Notes: generated from the letters alone by a model not told the origin. A stretch of DNA of 64,000 bases from Nonomuraea basaltis (GCF_005893125.1 NZ_VCJS01000001.1:112754-176753), one strand, 5' to 3'; shown: positions 1 through 8,112, counted from the stretch's first letter. Program-made: numbers and translations.

Positions 1-1278
1 GCGGGCAAGACGGTGGTGGCCCTGCGGGCGATGCTGCAGGTGGTCGACGCGGGCGGCCAGGCGGCGCTGCTGGCGCCCACCGAGGTGCTCGCCCAGCAGC
101 ACCACCGCTCGATCACCACCATGCTGGGCGACCTTGCGCAGGGCGGCATGTTCGGCGGCACCGCGGTCACGCTGCTGACCGGCTCGATGGGCGCGGCCGC
201 CCGGCGCTCCGCCCTGCTCGACGCCGCCTCGGGCACGGCGGGGATCGTCGTCGGCACGCATGCTCTGCTGCAGGAGCACGTGCAGTTCGCCGACCTGGGG
301 CTGGTCGTGGTCGACGAGCAGCACCGGTTCGGGGTGGAGCAGCGCGACGCACTCCGCGAGAAGGCCGGGGACGCGCGCCCGCACGTCCTGGTCATGACCG
401 CCACCCCGATCCCGCGCACGGTCGCGATGACGGTCTTCGGCGACCTGGAGGTCTCGACGCTGTCCCAGCTCCCGTCCGGCCGCGCCCCCATCACCACGCA
501 CGTCGTGCCGGCCGCGGAGAAGCCCCACTACCTGGAGCGCACCTGGGAGCGGGTGCGGGAAGAGGTGGCGCTGGGGCGGCAGGCGTACATCGTGTGCCCC
601 CGCATCGGCGATCTCGAGGGCGACGAGGGTGACATGGCGGCCACCGCCGCGGACGACGAGCGCCGGCCGCCTCTGGCGGTCCTGGACGTGGCCGAGCTCC
701 TGACCCAGGGCCCCTTCCACGACCTGCGCGTCGGCACCCTGCACGGCAAGCTGCCGCCGGAGGAGAAGGACGGGATCATGCGCTCCTTCACCCGGGGCGA
801 GCTCGACATCCTGATCGCCACAACGGTCATCGAGGTGGGCGTCGACGTCCCCAACTCCTCCGTAATGATCATCATGGACGCCGACCGCTTCGGCGTCTCC
901 CAGCTCCACCAACTCCGCGGCCGCGTGGGCCGCGGCGGCCTCCCCGGCCTCTGCCTCCTGGTCTCCGACTTCTCCGAGGGCACCCCGGCCCGCGCCCGCC
1001 TGGACGCGGTGGCCGCCACCCTGGACGGCTTCGAACTGTCACGCGTGGACCTGGAACAACGCCGGGAGGGCGACGTGCTCGGTGCCGCGCAGTCGGGCAA
1101 GCGCTCGTCACTGAAGCTCCTGCAGCTACTACGTGACGAGGACGTCATCGCCACGGCCCGCGAGGAGGCAACCGCCCTCCTGGCCGATGACCCGGACCTG
1201 ACGACCCACGAGGACCTCCGCGCCGAGATCGGCCGCCTGCTGGCAGACGAACGCGCAGAATACTTGGAGAAGGCCTGA
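1..1278 (+). CDS. recG: ATP-dependent DNA helicase RecG, 3' part (5' end outside window)
   Basis: Branched-DNA helicase that remodels stalled replication forks and Holliday junctions. The window opens inside Walker A: the first codons read AGKTVVALRAML, the tail of the GSGKT loop, so the wedge domain is missing. Visible helicase motifs are DEQHRFG (about residue 102 of the visible part), MTATPIPRT, TTVIEVGVDVPN and QLHQLRGRVGRG, followed by the RecG C-terminal region ending at a TGA. Motif order and spacing are typical of RecG and separate it from Mfd, which would have a longer C-terminus. Its position upstream of rsmD-coaD matches the actinobacterial order. Confidence 0.96.
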   Translation, partial: AGKTVVALRAMLQVVDAGGQAALLAPTEVLAQQHHRSITTMLGDLAQGGMFGGTAVTLLTGSMGAAARRSALLDAASGTAGIVVGTHALLQEHVQFADLGLVVVDEQHRFGVEQRDALREKAGDARPHVLVMTATPIPRTVAMTVFGDLEVSTLSQLPSGRAPITTHVVPAAEKPHYLERTWERVREEVALGRQAYIVCPRIGDLEGDEGDMAATAADDERRPPLAVLDVAELLTQGPFHDLRVGTLHGKLPPEEKDGIMRSFTRGELDILIATTVIEVGVDVPNSSVMIIMDADRFGVSQLHQLRGRVGRGGLPGLCLLVSDFSEGTPARARLDAVAATLDGFELSRVDLEQRREGDVLGAAQSGKRSSLKLLQLLRDEDVIATAREEATALLADDPDLTTHEDLRAEIGRLLADERAEYLEKA

Positions 1279-1354
1279 CCCGACGCGGCGCGGAGACGAC
1301 GTACGGCGGGTGGCGCCAACTCGGCCCTGCCGTAACAAATGATGTCCATGACGA

Positions 1355-1410
1355 CAAAAAGAAACCCAGCCGCGGGGACGGCCTCCCCCCGAATGCCGTC
1401 CCCGGCTGGG
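1355..1410 (-). terminator. Rho-independent terminator (minus strand)
   Basis: Arms 1365-1382 and 1395-1410 form a GC-rich stem (CCCAGCCG...GGCTGGG). On the minus strand it is followed by TTTCTTTTTG (1355-1364). Intrinsic terminators with a real U-tract are uncommon in such GC-rich genomes. No minus-strand CDS ends here, so it most likely ends the candidate RNA above. Confidence 0.75.
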
Positions 1411-1505
1411 CCCACCCTCGGGTCAGGTGCCGAGGGAACCGGCGTGCGGAAGGGCTCACGATCACGCCGGTCGGCCTTCGTGTGGGTCACCTCGAAGGCC
1501 GCAGA
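1355..1505 (-). ncRNA. Candidate structured small RNA with intrinsic terminator
   Basis: No convincing protein is encoded between recG and rsmD. The minus strand instead holds four consecutive perfect or near-perfect hairpins. H1 is 1472-1501 (9-bp stem CGGCCTTCG/CGAAGGCCG, 12-nt loop). H2 is 1438-1471 (8 bp, ACCGGCGT/ACGCCGGT). H3 is 1415-1436 (7 bp, CCCTCGG/CCGAGGG). H4 is 1365-1410 (about 16 bp with a 2-nt bulge), followed on the minus strand by TTTCTTTTTG. Loop H1 contains AGGTG and loop H3 contains CACCT, so a kissing interaction is possible. The 5' end is only inferred from the edge of H1. I recognise no known RNA family. Confidence 0.55.
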
Positions 1506-1609
1506 ACCCATCTTGCGGGCCCACGGCGCAGATGTGAATCATCCTTGCGCAGTCGAGGAAGACACTTGTCCACTCTTGACCTGCATGAACATGCGGAACA
1601 ATGGGGCAC

Positions 1610-2176
1610 ATGACTCGGATCATCGCGGGGAGCGCGGGTGGCAGGCGGTTGGCCGTGCCGCCGGGGCGCGGCACGAGACCGACCAGCGATAGGGCGCGAG
1701 AAGGGATCTTCTTGACGCTCGATTCACTGTACGGACTCCGCGACGCCCGGGTCATGGACCTGTACGCCGGCTCCGGGGCGATCGGCCTGGAGGCGCTGTC
1801 GCGCGGAGCGGCCGAGGCGGTGCTCGTCGAATCCGACCCCAGGGCCGTCCGGACGATCAAGGCCAATATCCAATCCCTCGGCCTGGAAGGCGCCGGCGTG
1901 GTGGCCGACAAGGTGGAGCGGGCCCTGGCCAAGACCCCCGACGCCCCGTACGACATCGTCTTCGCCGACCCGCCCTACGCCGTGTCCGACAGCGAGGTCC
2001 TCAGGGTCCTGGAGTTGCTGCGCGACAACGGCTGGCTGGTTGATGAGGGGTTGGTGGCATTCGAGCGGGAAAGCAGGGGAAAAGCTCTGATGTGGCCTGA
2101 AGGGTACGTTGAGGAGAGGGTCCGTCGCTATGGTGAAGCGTCCGTTTGGTACGGTCGCGCCGCCGGGAACCCGTAG
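1610..2176 (+). CDS. rsmD: 16S rRNA (guanine966-N2)-methyltransferase RsmD
   Basis: Methylates G966 of 16S rRNA in the assembling 30S subunit using S-adenosylmethionine. The N-terminus MTRIIAGSAGGRRL and the catalytic motif FADPPY (near residue 122) are family signatures, with the Rossmann SAM-binding loop LYAGSGAIGLEALSRGA before it. At 188 residues it has normal length. I chose the ATG at 1610 because homologues begin M(T)RIIAG; an in-frame ATG at 1601 would add three residues. coaD follows after 14 bp, so the two are probably co-transcribed. Confidence 0.95.
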   Translation: MTRIIAGSAGGRRLAVPPGRGTRPTSDRAREGIFLTLDSLYGLRDARVMDLYAGSGAIGLEALSRGAAEAVLVESDPRAVRTIKANIQSLGLEGAGVVADKVERALAKTPDAPYDIVFADPPYAVSDSEVLRVLELLRDNGWLVDEGLVAFERESRGKALMWPEGYVEERVRRYGEASVWYGRAAGNP

Positions 2177-2190
2177 ACCTGGGAGGCGTC

Positions 2191-2667
2191 TTGCGCCGCG
2201 TAGTCTGCCCGGGGTCGTTCGACCCCATCACCAATGGCCATCTCGACATCATCGGCCGGTCGGCCCACCTGTATGACGAGGTGACCGTGGCCGTCCTCAT
2301 CAACGTCGAGAAGAGCAGCCTTTTCACGGTGGATGAACGCATTGAGATCCTGCAGACCGTGACCAAGGAGTTCGACAACGTCAAGGTGCGGAAGTTCCAC
2401 GGCCTGCTGGTCGACTTCTGCAAGCAGAACGACATCCCCGCCATCGTCAAGGGCATCAGGGTGGTCAGCGACTTCGACTACGAGCTGCAGATGGCGCAGC
2501 TCAACTACCGTCTGTCGGGGGTCGAGACGCTGTTCATGCCGACGAACCCCGAATACTCGTTCCTGTCCTCCAGCCGGGTGAAAGAGATCGCCAGGTACGG
2601 CGGGGACGTGTCGGGGCTCGTGCCCGATCTCGTCCACAAGCTGCTCATCGAGCGACTCAGGGGCTGA
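2191..2667 (+). CDS. coaD: Phosphopantetheine adenylyltransferase
   Basis: Transfers AMP from ATP to 4'-phosphopantetheine, the penultimate step of coenzyme A synthesis in the cytosol. It carries the nucleotidyltransferase motif PGSFDPITNGHLDI at the N-terminus and the ISSSRVKEIA-type motif (LSSSRVKEIA) near residue 128. The TTG at 2191 is chosen as start because GGGAGG lies 4 nt upstream and it gives the standard N-terminus (M)RRVVCPGSFDP and the usual length of 158 residues. The ORF stays open back to 2146, inside rsmD. The stop codon lies in the first hairpin of the repeat downstream. Confidence 0.95.
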   Translation: MRRVVCPGSFDPITNGHLDIIGRSAHLYDEVTVAVLINVEKSSLFTVDERIEILQTVTKEFDNVKVRKFHGLLVDFCKQNDIPAIVKGIRVVSDFDYELQMAQLNYRLSGVETLFMPTNPEYSFLSSSRVKEIARYGGDVSGLVPDLVHKLLIERLRG

Positions 2668-2781
2668 ACGCCGAAGCTCGCTTCGGCGTTCAGGGTAACG
2701 AGCGAAGCTCGATGCCCTTGGGGGACGCCGAAGCTCGCTTCGGCGTTCAGAGAAACGAGCGAAGCTCGATGCCCTTGGGGG
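2668..2781. repeat. 57-bp tandem repeat, two copies, with hairpins
   Basis: Copies at 2668-2724 and 2725-2781 are nearly identical. Each contains a strong hairpin built from CGCCGAAG/CTTCGGCG. In copy 1 the stem extends to 12 bp (TGAACGCCGAAG, loop CTCG) and includes the coaD stop codon. Each copy also has a second small hairpin CGAGC-GAA-GCTCG. No ORF uses the repeat. It may act as a transcription end or an mRNA 3' stabiliser. Confidence 0.85.
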
Positions 2782-2785
2782 GTAT

Positions 2786-2805
2786 GCGGGGGGCATGCCC
2801 CCCGC
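2786..2805. terminator. 20-bp perfect palindrome, possible terminator
   Basis: The palindrome GCGGGGGGCATGCCCCCCGC could form a 9-10 bp all-GC hairpin between the coaD repeat and the DUF177 gene. No T-tract follows, so a role as terminator is inferred only from structure and position. Confidence 0.4.
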
Positions 2806-2874
2806 AGGCCTGCTATCCTTTCATTTCGGCCTTGTACGACGGCGATCGTTTTCGCCATGCCTAGCGAGAGCAGG

Positions 2875-3426
2875 ATGACTCACCACCTCGACCCCCGCTC
2901 ACCTTGGGTCATCTCCACGCATGACCTGGGAAGGCGGCCAGGTTCGATGCGGCAGATGACCCTGACCCTCCCGGCACCGGTGGATGTCGGCGTCGACATG
3001 ATCGGTGTCCCCAAGGACGCCGAAGTCGGGCTGGACCTCCGGCTCGAAGCAGTGATGGAAGGCGTGCTCGTCTCAGGCACGGCGCAGGCCCCGCTCGCCG
3101 GGGAGTGCTCGCGGTGCCTCGACCCCGTCACCTCGGAAATCGAGGTCGACCTGCAGGAGCTGTTCTTCTACTCCAACGAGGACGCCTCGGAGGATGATTC
3201 GCTGCTCGACGGAGAGCTGCTCGACCTCGAGCCGACGTTCCGCGACGCGGTGGTGCTCGCACTGCCGTTGAGCCCGGTGTGCCGCGAGGACTGCGCGGGG
3301 CTCTGCACGGAATGCGGGATCAAGCTGGCCGAGGCCGGCGAAGATCACCGGCACGAGAAGATCGACGCCCGCTGGGCGTCGTTGCAAGGTCTGGTTTCCG
3401 ACAAAGATAACGATCAGGAGAAGTGA
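2875..3426 (+). CDS. DUF177 (YceD) family protein
   Basis: YceD/DUF177 proteins are found next to rpmF across bacteria and are linked to 23S rRNA/ribosome biogenesis. The 183-residue protein has the typical N-terminal region ([11 protein letters not shown]), a CSRCLDP motif near residue 82 and a C-terminal [13 protein letters not shown] segment that could bind metal. The start at 2875 ([11 protein letters not shown]) is preferred because of the upstream GAGAGCAGG; an in-frame ATG at 2857 would add six residues. rpmF begins one base after the stop codon, so translation is probably coupled. Confidence 0.9.
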   Translation: MTHHLDPRSPWVISTHDLGRRPGSMRQMTLTLPAPVDVGVDMIGVPKDAEVGLDLRLEAVMEGVLVSGTAQAPLAGECSRCLDPVTSEIEVDLQELFFYSNEDASEDDSLLDGELLDLEPTFRDAVVLALPLSPVCREDCAGLCTECGIKLAEAGEDHRHEKIDARWASLQGLVSDKDNDQEK

Positions 3427-3427
3427 C

Positions 3428-3607
3428 GTGGCCGTCCCGAAGCGAAAGATGTCGCGGAGCAACACCCGCGCCCGTCGCTCCCAGTGGAAGACGACTGCTG
3501 TCGCCCTGGTGAGCTGCCCGCAGTGCCGTTCGCCCAAGCAGCCGCACATCGCGTGCCCCACCTGCGGCACCTACAACCGTCGTCAGGTCATCGAGCCGTC
3601 CGCCTGA
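3428..3607 (+). CDS. rpmF: 50S ribosomal protein L32
   Basis: Large-subunit protein of 59 residues, starting at GTG one base after the DUF177 stop. It begins [20 protein letters not shown], the canonical L32 N-terminus. It retains two zinc-ribbon pairs, CPQC (residues 30-33) and CPTC (43-46), so this is the zinc-binding C+ form rather than a zinc-independent paralogue. Confidence 0.97.
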   Translation: MAVPKRKMSRSNTRARRSQWKTTAVALVSCPQCRSPKQPHIACPTCGTYNRRQVIEPSA

Positions 3608-3619
3608 TATTGACGTGAT

Positions 3620-3650
3620 GCCGACCGGGTGCCATTGTGCCTCGGTCGGC
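3620..3650 (+). terminator. Hairpin after rpmF
   Basis: Perfect 8-bp stem GCCGACCG/CGGTCGGC with a 15-nt loop, 12 nt after the rpmF stop. There is no clear T-tract, so it is a candidate terminator or 3'-end stabiliser. Confidence 0.45.
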
Positions 3651-3691
3651 GTTACCGTCTCAGATGCGTGCGGCGGCGGTTCGCCCGCGGC

Positions 3692-3739
3692 CGTGGTGGA
3701 CGCCGGGGCTATGCATTACCCCGACGCCCACCACGTTTT
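3692..3739 (+). promoter_or_regulatory. Long hairpin in the rnc leader, possible RNase III autoregulatory site
   Basis: Arms 3692-3708 and 3719-3735 pair over 17 positions with two mismatches, with a 10-nt loop (CTATGCATTA) and TTTT directly after. It ends about 57 nt before the rnc start. RNase III genes, including absB of Streptomyces coelicolor, are known to be autoregulated by cleavage of their own transcripts. Assigning that role here is inference; it could also attenuate transcription. Confidence 0.5.
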
Positions 3740-3792
3740 CGGGCATCTTCCGCAGCCGGCGCGCCGTGTGAAGATGTCCGAGGAGGAAGCAC

Positions 3793-4545
3793 GTGGGCGC
3801 AGGTCCTAAGCCGGTGGCCGTGGAGGTCGCCAAAGACGAGCTGGATCGGGTCCTGGCGGTCGGTCTCGACCCCGACATTCTCGAGCGGGCGCTGACGCAC
3901 CGCTCCTACGCGTACGAGAACGGTGGCCTGCCCACCAACGAGCGCCTGGAGTTCCTCGGGGACTCGGTGCTGGGTCTGGTCGTCACCGACACCCTCTACC
4001 GCAACCACCCCGATCTGCCAGAGGGCCAGCTCGCGAAGCTGCGTGCCGCCGTGGTCAACATGCGCGCACTGGCCGACGTGGCCCGCAACCTGGGTCTGGG
4101 CCGGTTCCTGCGGCTCGGCAGGGGCGAGGAGGGCACCGGAGGCCGCGACAAGTCCTCCATCCTGGCCGACACCCTCGAGGCCCTGATCGGCGCGGTCTAC
4201 GTCGACAAGGGGCTCGACGAGGCGTTCCGGGTGGTGCACCTGCTGTTCGACCCGCTGATCGTCCGCTCGGCCTCGCTCGGCGCCGGGCTCGACTGGAAGA
4301 CCTCGCTTCAGGAGCTGACCGCCTCCGAGGCGCTCGGCGTGCCCGAATACCACGTCGAGGAGAGCGGCCCCGACCACGCCAAGTCGTTCACGGCGATGGT
4401 GCGGGTCGGCGGTGAGTCCTACGGCTCGGGCACCGGGCGCAGCAAGAAGGAGGCCGAGCAGCAGGCGGCCGAGGCGGCGTGGACCCGCATCAGGGCCCGC
4501 CGCGAGCAGCGCGAGAACCAGCGCGAGAGCCAGCCCACGGGCTGA
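3793..4545 (+). CDS. rnc: Ribonuclease III
   Basis: Double-strand-specific endoribonuclease for rRNA and mRNA processing; in Streptomyces the orthologue AbsB also affects antibiotic regulation. The 250-residue protein has the signature [12 protein letters not shown] at residues 49-60, the acidic catalytic segment [13 protein letters not shown] near 126 and a C-terminal dsRNA-binding domain (about 163-236, ending [16 protein letters not shown]). The GTG start has a strong AGGAGGAA site 5 nt upstream. mutM follows after 32 bp. Confidence 0.96.
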   Translation: MGAGPKPVAVEVAKDELDRVLAVGLDPDILERALTHRSYAYENGGLPTNERLEFLGDSVLGLVVTDTLYRNHPDLPEGQLAKLRAAVVNMRALADVARNLGLGRFLRLGRGEEGTGGRDKSSILADTLEALIGAVYVDKGLDEAFRVVHLLFDPLIVRSASLGAGLDWKTSLQELTASEALGVPEYHVEESGPDHAKSFTAMVRVGGESYGSGTGRSKKEAEQQAAEAAWTRIRARREQRENQRESQPTG

Positions 4546-4577
4546 GCCACCCCACACGCGCAGAGGGCGAGGTCCAG

Positions 4578-5432
4578 GTGCCGGAGCTGCCGGAGGTCGA
4601 GGTCGTCAGGCGCGGCCTCGCACAGTGGGTCGTCGGCCGTGAGATCGCCGCGGCGGAGGTGCTGCACCCCCGTGCCATCAGGCGTCACGTGCCCGGGGCC
4701 GACGAGTTCACCGCGCGGCTCAAGGGCCGCACGGTGCTGTCCGCCGAGCGCCGCGGCAAGTACCTGTGGCTCCCGCTGTCGGGTGCCCAGGAGGCCCTCC
4801 TGGCCCACCTGGGGATGAGCGGCCAGCTGCTCCTGGTGGACCAGGACGCGCCGCCGGAGAAGCATCTGCGGGTCCGCCTCCGTTTCGAGGACGGCGGCGC
4901 CGACCTGCGCTTCGTCGACCAGCGTACGTTCGGGCACGTCATGCTCACCTCCTTGGCGGGCGGCGTGCCCGAGCCGATCTCCCACATCGCCCCCGACCCG
5001 TTCGAGGCGGCATTCGACGGGCCCGAGTTCGCCCGCAGGCTCAGGGCCAGGCACACCGAGATCAAGCGGGCGCTGCTCGACCAGTCGCTGATCAGCGGCG
5101 TCGGCAACATCTACGCCGACGAGGCGCTGTGGATCGCCAAGCTGCACTGGGCCCGGCCCACCCATACGCTCACACGCCCCAAGATCACCGAGCTGCTCGC
5201 CGCCGTGCGCACGGTCATGGCCGCGGCGCTCCATCAGGGCGGCACGTCGTTCGACAGCCTCTATGTGAACGTCAACGGTGAGAGCGGCTACTTCGACCGC
5301 TCCCTGGAGGTATACGGCCGCCGCGACCTGCCGTGCTCCCGCTGCGGCACCTCGATCAGGCGTGAGGCGTTCATGAACCGGTCGTCCTACTCCTGCCCCA
5401 GATGCCAGCGACGGCCGCGGCCAGCACACTGA
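4578..5432 (+). CDS. mutM: Formamidopyrimidine-DNA glycosylase
   Basis: Base-excision glycosylase/AP lyase removing 8-oxoguanine and formamidopyrimidines. The mature N-terminus [13 protein letters not shown] carries the catalytic proline and glutamate. The helix-two-turn-helix region reads [12 protein letters not shown], and the C-terminal zinc finger has CSRCG and CPRCQ. The GTG at 4578 is chosen because the catalytic proline must be the second codon. Length (284) is normal. The last 62 bp overlap the convergent MFS gene. Confidence 0.96.
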   Translation: MPELPEVEVVRRGLAQWVVGREIAAAEVLHPRAIRRHVPGADEFTARLKGRTVLSAERRGKYLWLPLSGAQEALLAHLGMSGQLLLVDQDAPPEKHLRVRLRFEDGGADLRFVDQRTFGHVMLTSLAGGVPEPISHIAPDPFEAAFDGPEFARRLRARHTEIKRALLDQSLISGVGNIYADEALWIAKLHWARPTHTLTRPKITELLAAVRTVMAAALHQGGTSFDSLYVNVNGESGYFDRSLEVYGRRDLPCSRCGTSIRREAFMNRSSYSCPRCQRRPRPAH

Positions 5433-6522
5433 GCACCGCTCCCAGCCACATCACGGCGGAGATCGACACGCCGTCCACGATCCGCCCGCCGGCCAGCGAG
5501 CCGAGCGCGATGGACACGTTGAACGCGCCGACGAACAGCGCTGTGCCCAGCTCGCCGCCGCCCTCCCGCATGATCCACAGCTGCAGGGTCACCCCCACGC
5601 CGCCGTAGCCGAGCCCCCACACCACGAGTACGGCCAGCGGCAGGCCGATCAGCGGCAGCGCCGCGGTGGCCAGGGCCATCAGGGCGGCCAGGGTGATCAG
5701 GACCGGCTTGGGGTTCCTGGCCGCCCTGGCGCCGGCGGCGAAGTTGCCGAGCACGCCCGCGGCGCCGTACAGGAGCAGGGCCGTGCCGACGAGCCCGGGA
5801 CCGGCGTGCGAGACCTGCTCCAGGAACGGCCGGACGTAGGTGTAGGCCGCGAAGTGGCCGGACACGATCAGGACGGTCAGCACGAGGACGACCTTGAGCG
5901 GCCCGGAGAGCCGAAGCGCGCCCCTGCGGGCGGGAGCCTCGCCGGGCAGCGGCGGCAGCGTCGTGGCCAGGAGCGCGACCAGGGCCAGGGCCAGCACGCC
6001 CATCGCGGCGAACGCCGCCCGCCACCCCGCGAACGACGAGACGAACGTCGCCGCGGGCACTCCCAGCACCGACGCCACCGACACCCCGGCCAAGATGATC
6101 GACGTGGCCCGCCCGACGTGCCGCTCCGGCGCCAGCCGCGCGCCGAGACCCGCCGCGAACGCCCAGAACCCGCCGATGCTCACGCCGGTCAGCAGCCGGG
6201 CGGCCAGCATGACCGGATAGCCGGGCGCCAGCGCGCCCGCCAGATTGGCCACCGCCAGCAGCGCCATCAGCCCCAGCAGCACGGCCCGCCGGTCGAGCCG
6301 GCGCGTGGCGATCGCCAGCACGGGCGCGGAGACGGCGGCGACCAGCCCGGGCGCGGACATCATCAGCCCGGCCGTGCCGGGGGACACGCCGAGGTCGGAG
6401 GCGATCGAGGTCAGCAGGCCTACAGGAAGCATCTCGCTGGTCACGATGGTGAAGGTGCCTATCGCGACCGAGGACACGGCGAGCCGGCGCGCCCGTACGG
6501 GGGTGGGAACAAGGGTTGTCAT
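5371..6522 (-). CDS. MFS transporter, drug-efflux type
   Basis: A 383-residue, 12-helix major facilitator resembling the AraJ/Cmx-type efflux proteins. Seen in the sequence: [24 protein letters not shown] in helix 1-2 (given here only as landmark), an [11 protein letters not shown] loop between helices 2 and 3, and [11 protein letters not shown] after helix 5. The start ATG at 6522 gives a short cytosolic N-terminus. It is divergent from a LysR gene, the usual arrangement for an inducible exporter. Substrate cannot be told from sequence. Its 3' end runs 62 bp into mutM on the opposite strand. Confidence 0.88.
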   Translation of the reverse strand: MTTLVPTPVRARRLAVSSVAIGTFTIVTSEMLPVGLLTSIASDLGVSPGTAGLMMSAPGLVAAVSAPVLAIATRRLDRRAVLLGLMALLAVANLAGALAPGYPVMLAARLLTGVSIGGFWAFAAGLGARLAPERHVGRATSIILAGVSVASVLGVPAATFVSSFAGWRAAFAAMGVLALALVALLATTLPPLPGEAPARRGALRLSGPLKVVLVLTVLIVSGHFAAYTYVRPFLEQVSHAGPGLVGTALLLYGAAGVLGNFAAGARAARNPKPVLITLAALMALATAALPLIGLPLAVLVVWGLGYGGVGVTLQLWIMREGGGELGTALFVGAFNVSIALGSLAGGRIVDGVSISAVMWLGAVLSVLAAAVAGIWGRSRTTGS

Positions 6523-6581
6523 GCCGCTCAGCCTTCTGCCCGCCCGCCTGCGGGAACAATGGCGAAGGCCGAAGGCTTGGT

Positions 6582-6594
6582 TTAGGTGAGCTAA
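6582..6594. promoter_or_regulatory. Possible LysR box in the MFS/LysR divergon
   Basis: TTAGGTGAGCTAA is an interrupted palindrome (TTAG-N5-CTAA) lying 19 bp before the LysR start, between the two divergent genes. It fits the position of a LysR-type operator, but the motif is short. Confidence 0.35.
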
Positions 6595-6612
6595 GCGATC
6601 CCGGAGGTGGAG

Positions 6613-7503
6613 ATGGAGTTCAGGGAGCTGGAGTGCTTCCTGGTGCTCAGCCAGGAGCTGCACTTCGCCCGTACGGCCGAGCGCCTCTACCTGTCACCGG
6701 GCCGGGTGAGCCAGCTCATGCGCTCCCTGGAGACCAGGATCGGCGCCAGGCTCTTCAACCGCACCAGCCGCCGCGTACGCCTGACACCCCTCGGCGAACG
6801 CTTCCTGGCCGACCTGAGGCCCTCCTACGACGGGCTGGCGGACGCCGTGAGCCGGGCCAAGGCCGCCGCCCGCGAGGTGACGGGCGTGATCAGGGTCGGC
6901 TTCCTGGCCACGCCCACGGACGCCGTCACGGGCAGCGTACGGGCCTTCGAGCGCCGCTACCCGGGGTGCGAGGTAGAACTGGTGGAGATCCCGCTCTCCG
7001 ACCCCTTCGGCAAGCTGCGTGCCGGGCAGGTGGACATCGCCTTCACGCTGCTGCCGGTGGACGAGCCCGACCTGGTCACCGGCGCGGCCCTGAACCGGGT
7101 CCCCTACCAGCTCGGCGTCTCCGTGCGCCATCCGCTGGCCGGGCGCGCGAGCATCGGCGCGGAGGAGCTGGCCTCCGTTCCCCTGATCGGACTGGCGGGC
7201 CCGGCTCCACGCTGGTGGCGCGAGCGGTTGGCACCCTCCGTAACCCCTTCCGGCCGTCCGATTCCCCGGGCCGGTATGGTCGCCACCACCCAGGAGGGCC
7301 TCACGCAGGTGGCGCTCAACCGAGGCGGCGAGCTCTTATGCGCACCTACGGCGGCCTACCACAGGCGCCCCGACATAAGTTTCGTTCCGGTCACGGGCCT
7401 GCCTCCGTCGATCTTGGGGCTGGCCTGGGTGAGGGCGGCGGAGACGGCGGCGGTGAGGGCGTTCGACGGGGCGGTCTCAGAAGTCGGCATGAGATCGCTC
7501 TAA
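6613..7503 (+). CDS. LysR family transcriptional regulator
   Basis: N-terminal winged HTH (residues 1-60: MEFRELECFLVLSQELHFAR, then SQLMRSLETRIGARLF) and a C-terminal periplasmic-binding-like effector domain (about 88-290). Divergent from the MFS exporter, which it probably controls. The ATG at 6613 has GGAGGTGG upstream; a GTG at 6607 is also in frame. The last ten residues (AVSEVGMRSL) and the stop codon are encoded by the first copy of a 37-bp dispersed repeat, so the natural C-terminus has probably been replaced. Confidence 0.9.
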   Translation: MEFRELECFLVLSQELHFARTAERLYLSPGRVSQLMRSLETRIGARLFNRTSRRVRLTPLGERFLADLRPSYDGLADAVSRAKAAAREVTGVIRVGFLATPTDAVTGSVRAFERRYPGCEVELVEIPLSDPFGKLRAGQVDIAFTLLPVDEPDLVTGAALNRVPYQLGVSVRHPLAGRASIGAEELASVPLIGLAGPAPRWWRERLAPSVTPSGRPIPRAGMVATTQEGLTQVALNRGGELLCAPTAAYHRRPDISFVPVTGLPPSILGLAWVRAAETAAVRAFDGAVSEVGMRSL

Positions 7504-7571
7504 CGCAGCGGTCTCAGAAGTCGGCATGAGATCGCTCTAACGCAGCGGTCTCAGAAGTCGGCTCTAACACG
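7471..7571. repeat. 37-bp tandem repeat, two full copies and one shortened
   Basis: Units start at 7471, 7508 and 7545, exactly 37 bp apart. The core is CTCAGAAGTCGGCATGAG, followed by ATCGCTCTAACGCA. The third unit lacks about 10 bp (CATGAGATCG). The arms TCTCA/TGAGA can pair. The same unit with the same 37-bp period occurs at 17263-17336. The first copy supplies the LysR stop codon. Confidence 0.92.
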
Positions 7572-7634
7572 GCGGGGGTGGGGCAGGCGCTGGGGGCGGA
7601 GGCCCTGGGCGCTTGAGACCGAGTAGGAGGAAAA

Positions 7635-7922
7635 ATGGCAGAAAATCCGGAAAACACCAGGCTAACCGCATGGGTCCGGGGGAGGGTCCAGGGTGTGGGG
7701 TTCCGCTGGTGGACCCGCTCCAGGGCACTGGAGCTGGGTCTGGCGGGATGGGCGCGCAACACCGAGGACGGCCGGGTGGAGGTCGTCGCGGAGGGGCCGC
7801 GCGAGGGCTGCGTCAAGCTGCTGGAGCTGCTGAGAGGTTGCGACACGCCGGGCAGGGTGGATGGAGTAGTGGAACAGTGGAGCGAACCCCGAGGTAGTTT
7901 GGGCGGGTTTGTAGAGCGGTAG
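7635..7922 (+). CDS. acyP: Acylphosphatase
   Basis: Small cytosolic enzyme hydrolysing acyl phosphates. The 95-residue protein shows the full signature: [11 protein letters not shown] (catalytic Arg in the loop, residues 16-26) and [17 protein letters not shown] (catalytic Asn, about residue 42). The ATG has AGGAGG 5 nt upstream. Its position close to smc is common in actinobacteria. The C-terminus (SLGGFVER) is a common acylphosphatase ending. Confidence 0.95.
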   Translation: MAENPENTRLTAWVRGRVQGVGFRWWTRSRALELGLAGWARNTEDGRVEVVAEGPREGCVKLLELLRGCDTPGRVDGVVEQWSEPRGSLGGFVER

Positions 7923-7951
7923 CCGCTTTCGTTAAACCGGCCAAACAGGGT

Positions 7952-7957
7952 ATAGTT
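7952..7957 (+). promoter_or_regulatory. Possible -10 element TATAGT
   Basis: TATAGT lies in the 190-bp gap before the small coiled-coil gene. No good -35 hexamer stands at 17 bp, so this is only a weak promoter candidate. The rest of 7923-8112 shows nothing I can assign. Confidence 0.25.
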
Positions 7958-8112
7958 GTATGTTGGGAGTGCCCATCAGTAGGGCGCAGCGGTTTGTTCG
8001 ACTTGACCGCCCACACTGCCGGTGCGACTCTTGTTAGGTACCACGCGCACCCCTCCCGCGGAATCGAAGTGCGCGAACCAGTCTGGTCACTCAGCGTGGA
8101 GGACCCTTTACC

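Noticed and set aside
1355..1505. Reading the hairpin region as a plus-strand 6C-type RNA (a loop with CCCCCC)
   Set aside because: On the plus strand only one loop has the C-run, and the A-tract precedes instead of a T-tract following; the minus strand gives the canonical terminator.
528..1511. Minus-strand 327-codon ORF across recG and the following gap
   Set aside because: Arg/Ser-rich shadow of recG; the part beyond recG runs through the hairpins and the terminator of the candidate RNA, so it is not protein-like.
3615..3809. 64-codon ORF between rpmF and rnc
   Set aside because: It runs through two hairpins of the untranslated region and overlaps the rnc start; nothing supports translation.
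6582..6594. TTAGGTGAGCTAA as an iron box
   Set aside because: It lacks the 19-bp spacing of the consensus seen at 18422 and sits between LysR and MFS genes with no iron link; a LysR box fits better.
7471..7571. Direct repeats as a CRISPR array
   Set aside because: Units are contiguous without unique spacers, only two to three copies, and no cas genes are present.
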